This document shows positions 5,522 to 5,642 of a stretch of DNA of 5,642 bases, one piece after another. The notes beneath the pieces are model-generated. The model was not told the origin of the DNA. It searched no databases and worked only from the letters and a program-made list of their open reading frames with translations. How positions within the stretch are numbered: position 1 is the stretch's first letter; every line of letters begins with the position of its first letter. Both the position numbers and the translations under genes were made by a program. Location: assembly GCA_007120155.1 (NCBI GenBank), contig SKOF01000475.1, forward strand, positions 1 to 5,642, in the 5' to 3' direction. The stretch is from Thioalkalivibrio sp. (GTDB lineage: Bacteria; Pseudomonadota; Gammaproteobacteria; Ectothiorhodospirales; Ectothiorhodospiraceae).

Positions 5522-5642
5522 TCAGGCGCTCTGTCTGGCAGGTGTCTCCTCGTCGCCGGTCTTCTTCCTGAAGTCCGCAATGGCCGCCTTGATGGCGTCC
5601 TCGGCCAGCACCGAACAGTGAATCTTCACCGGCGGCAACGCC
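5522..5642 (-). CDS. iscU: Fe-S cluster assembly scaffold IscU (partial, C-terminal 39 residues)
   Basis: The complementary strand encodes the C-terminus of IscU, the scaffold on which [2Fe-2S] clusters are built from sulfur supplied by the cysteine desulfurase IscS, in the cytoplasm. The visible segment starts ALPPVKIHCSVLAEDAIKAA and goes on IADFRKKTGDEETPARQSA. LPPVKIHCS-LAEDAIKAAIAD is nearly identical to the end of E. coli IscU; the Cys in KIHCS is the third conserved cluster ligand, and LPPVK is the segment bound by the chaperone HscA in E. coli. The tail after IADFRKK is several residues longer than in E. coli and of different sequence. The stop codon TGA is at 5524-5522. An intrinsic terminator follows closely, so this gene ends its transcript on this side; iscA and hscBA are not next to it. 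Confidence 0.93.
   Translation of the reverse strand, partial: ALPPVKIHCSVLAEDAIKAAIADFRKKTGDEETPARQSA

Noticed and set aside
5254..5580. A 108-codon minus-strand frame between iscU and the transglutaminase gene.
   Set aside because: It overlaps the iscU end in another frame, runs through the iscU terminator and into the transglutaminase gene, and its product is Arg-rich with no recognisable pattern.
1..5642. CRISPR arrays, tRNA or rRNA genes, insertion sequences, attachment sites, defence genes.
   Set aside because: I found no regularly spaced repeats, no terminal inverted repeats with a transposase, no cloverleaf-like sequence and no defence-family motifs; the content is consistent with core chromosome.

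Overview
The window is a high-GC stretch of ordinary bacterial chromosome. Gene content points to a gammaproteobacterium: an MlaE-type lipid-transport permease with a fused STAS domain, the MoxR / DUF58 / TgpA-like transglutaminase trio in the form usual for that class, and an IscU of the E. coli type. A purple-sulfur/Ectothiorhodospira-like relative is my guess from memory of similar proteins; nothing here proves it.

Layout. Left edge (minus strand, 1-505): the N-terminal part of an MlaE-family ABC permease that runs off the window. A divergent gap of about 130 bases separates it from a GNAT acetyltransferase (plus strand, 639-1241), which ends inside a nested stem-loop. After a further gap of about 160 bases comes a compact plus-strand operon: MoxR AAA+ ATPase (1404-2351), DUF58 protein (2367-3335) and a membrane-anchored transglutaminase of the TgpA/DUF3488 type (3380-5320). 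At the right edge, convergent to this operon, lies the last 39 codons of iscU (minus strand), followed by a clear intrinsic terminator that reads leftward. No gene-free stretch exceeds 300 bases.

How the genes work together. The three-gene operon is a recurrent bacterial cassette. The MoxR ATPase is presumed to act as a chaperone or remodeller on the DUF58 protein. The transglutaminase-fold protein holds its Cys-His-Asp domain outside the cytoplasmic membrane, flanked by N-terminal membrane helices and one C-terminal helix. The substrate is not known to me. The flanking genes (lipid transport permease, GNAT enzyme, Fe-S scaffold) show no functional tie to the cassette.

I looked for a previously undescribed system and did not find convincing evidence of one. 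The best leads are modest: the iscU transcript appears to end without iscA/hscBA, the DUF58 protein has a degenerate metal-site motif, and both completed plus-strand transcription units end in stem-loops without a U-tract.
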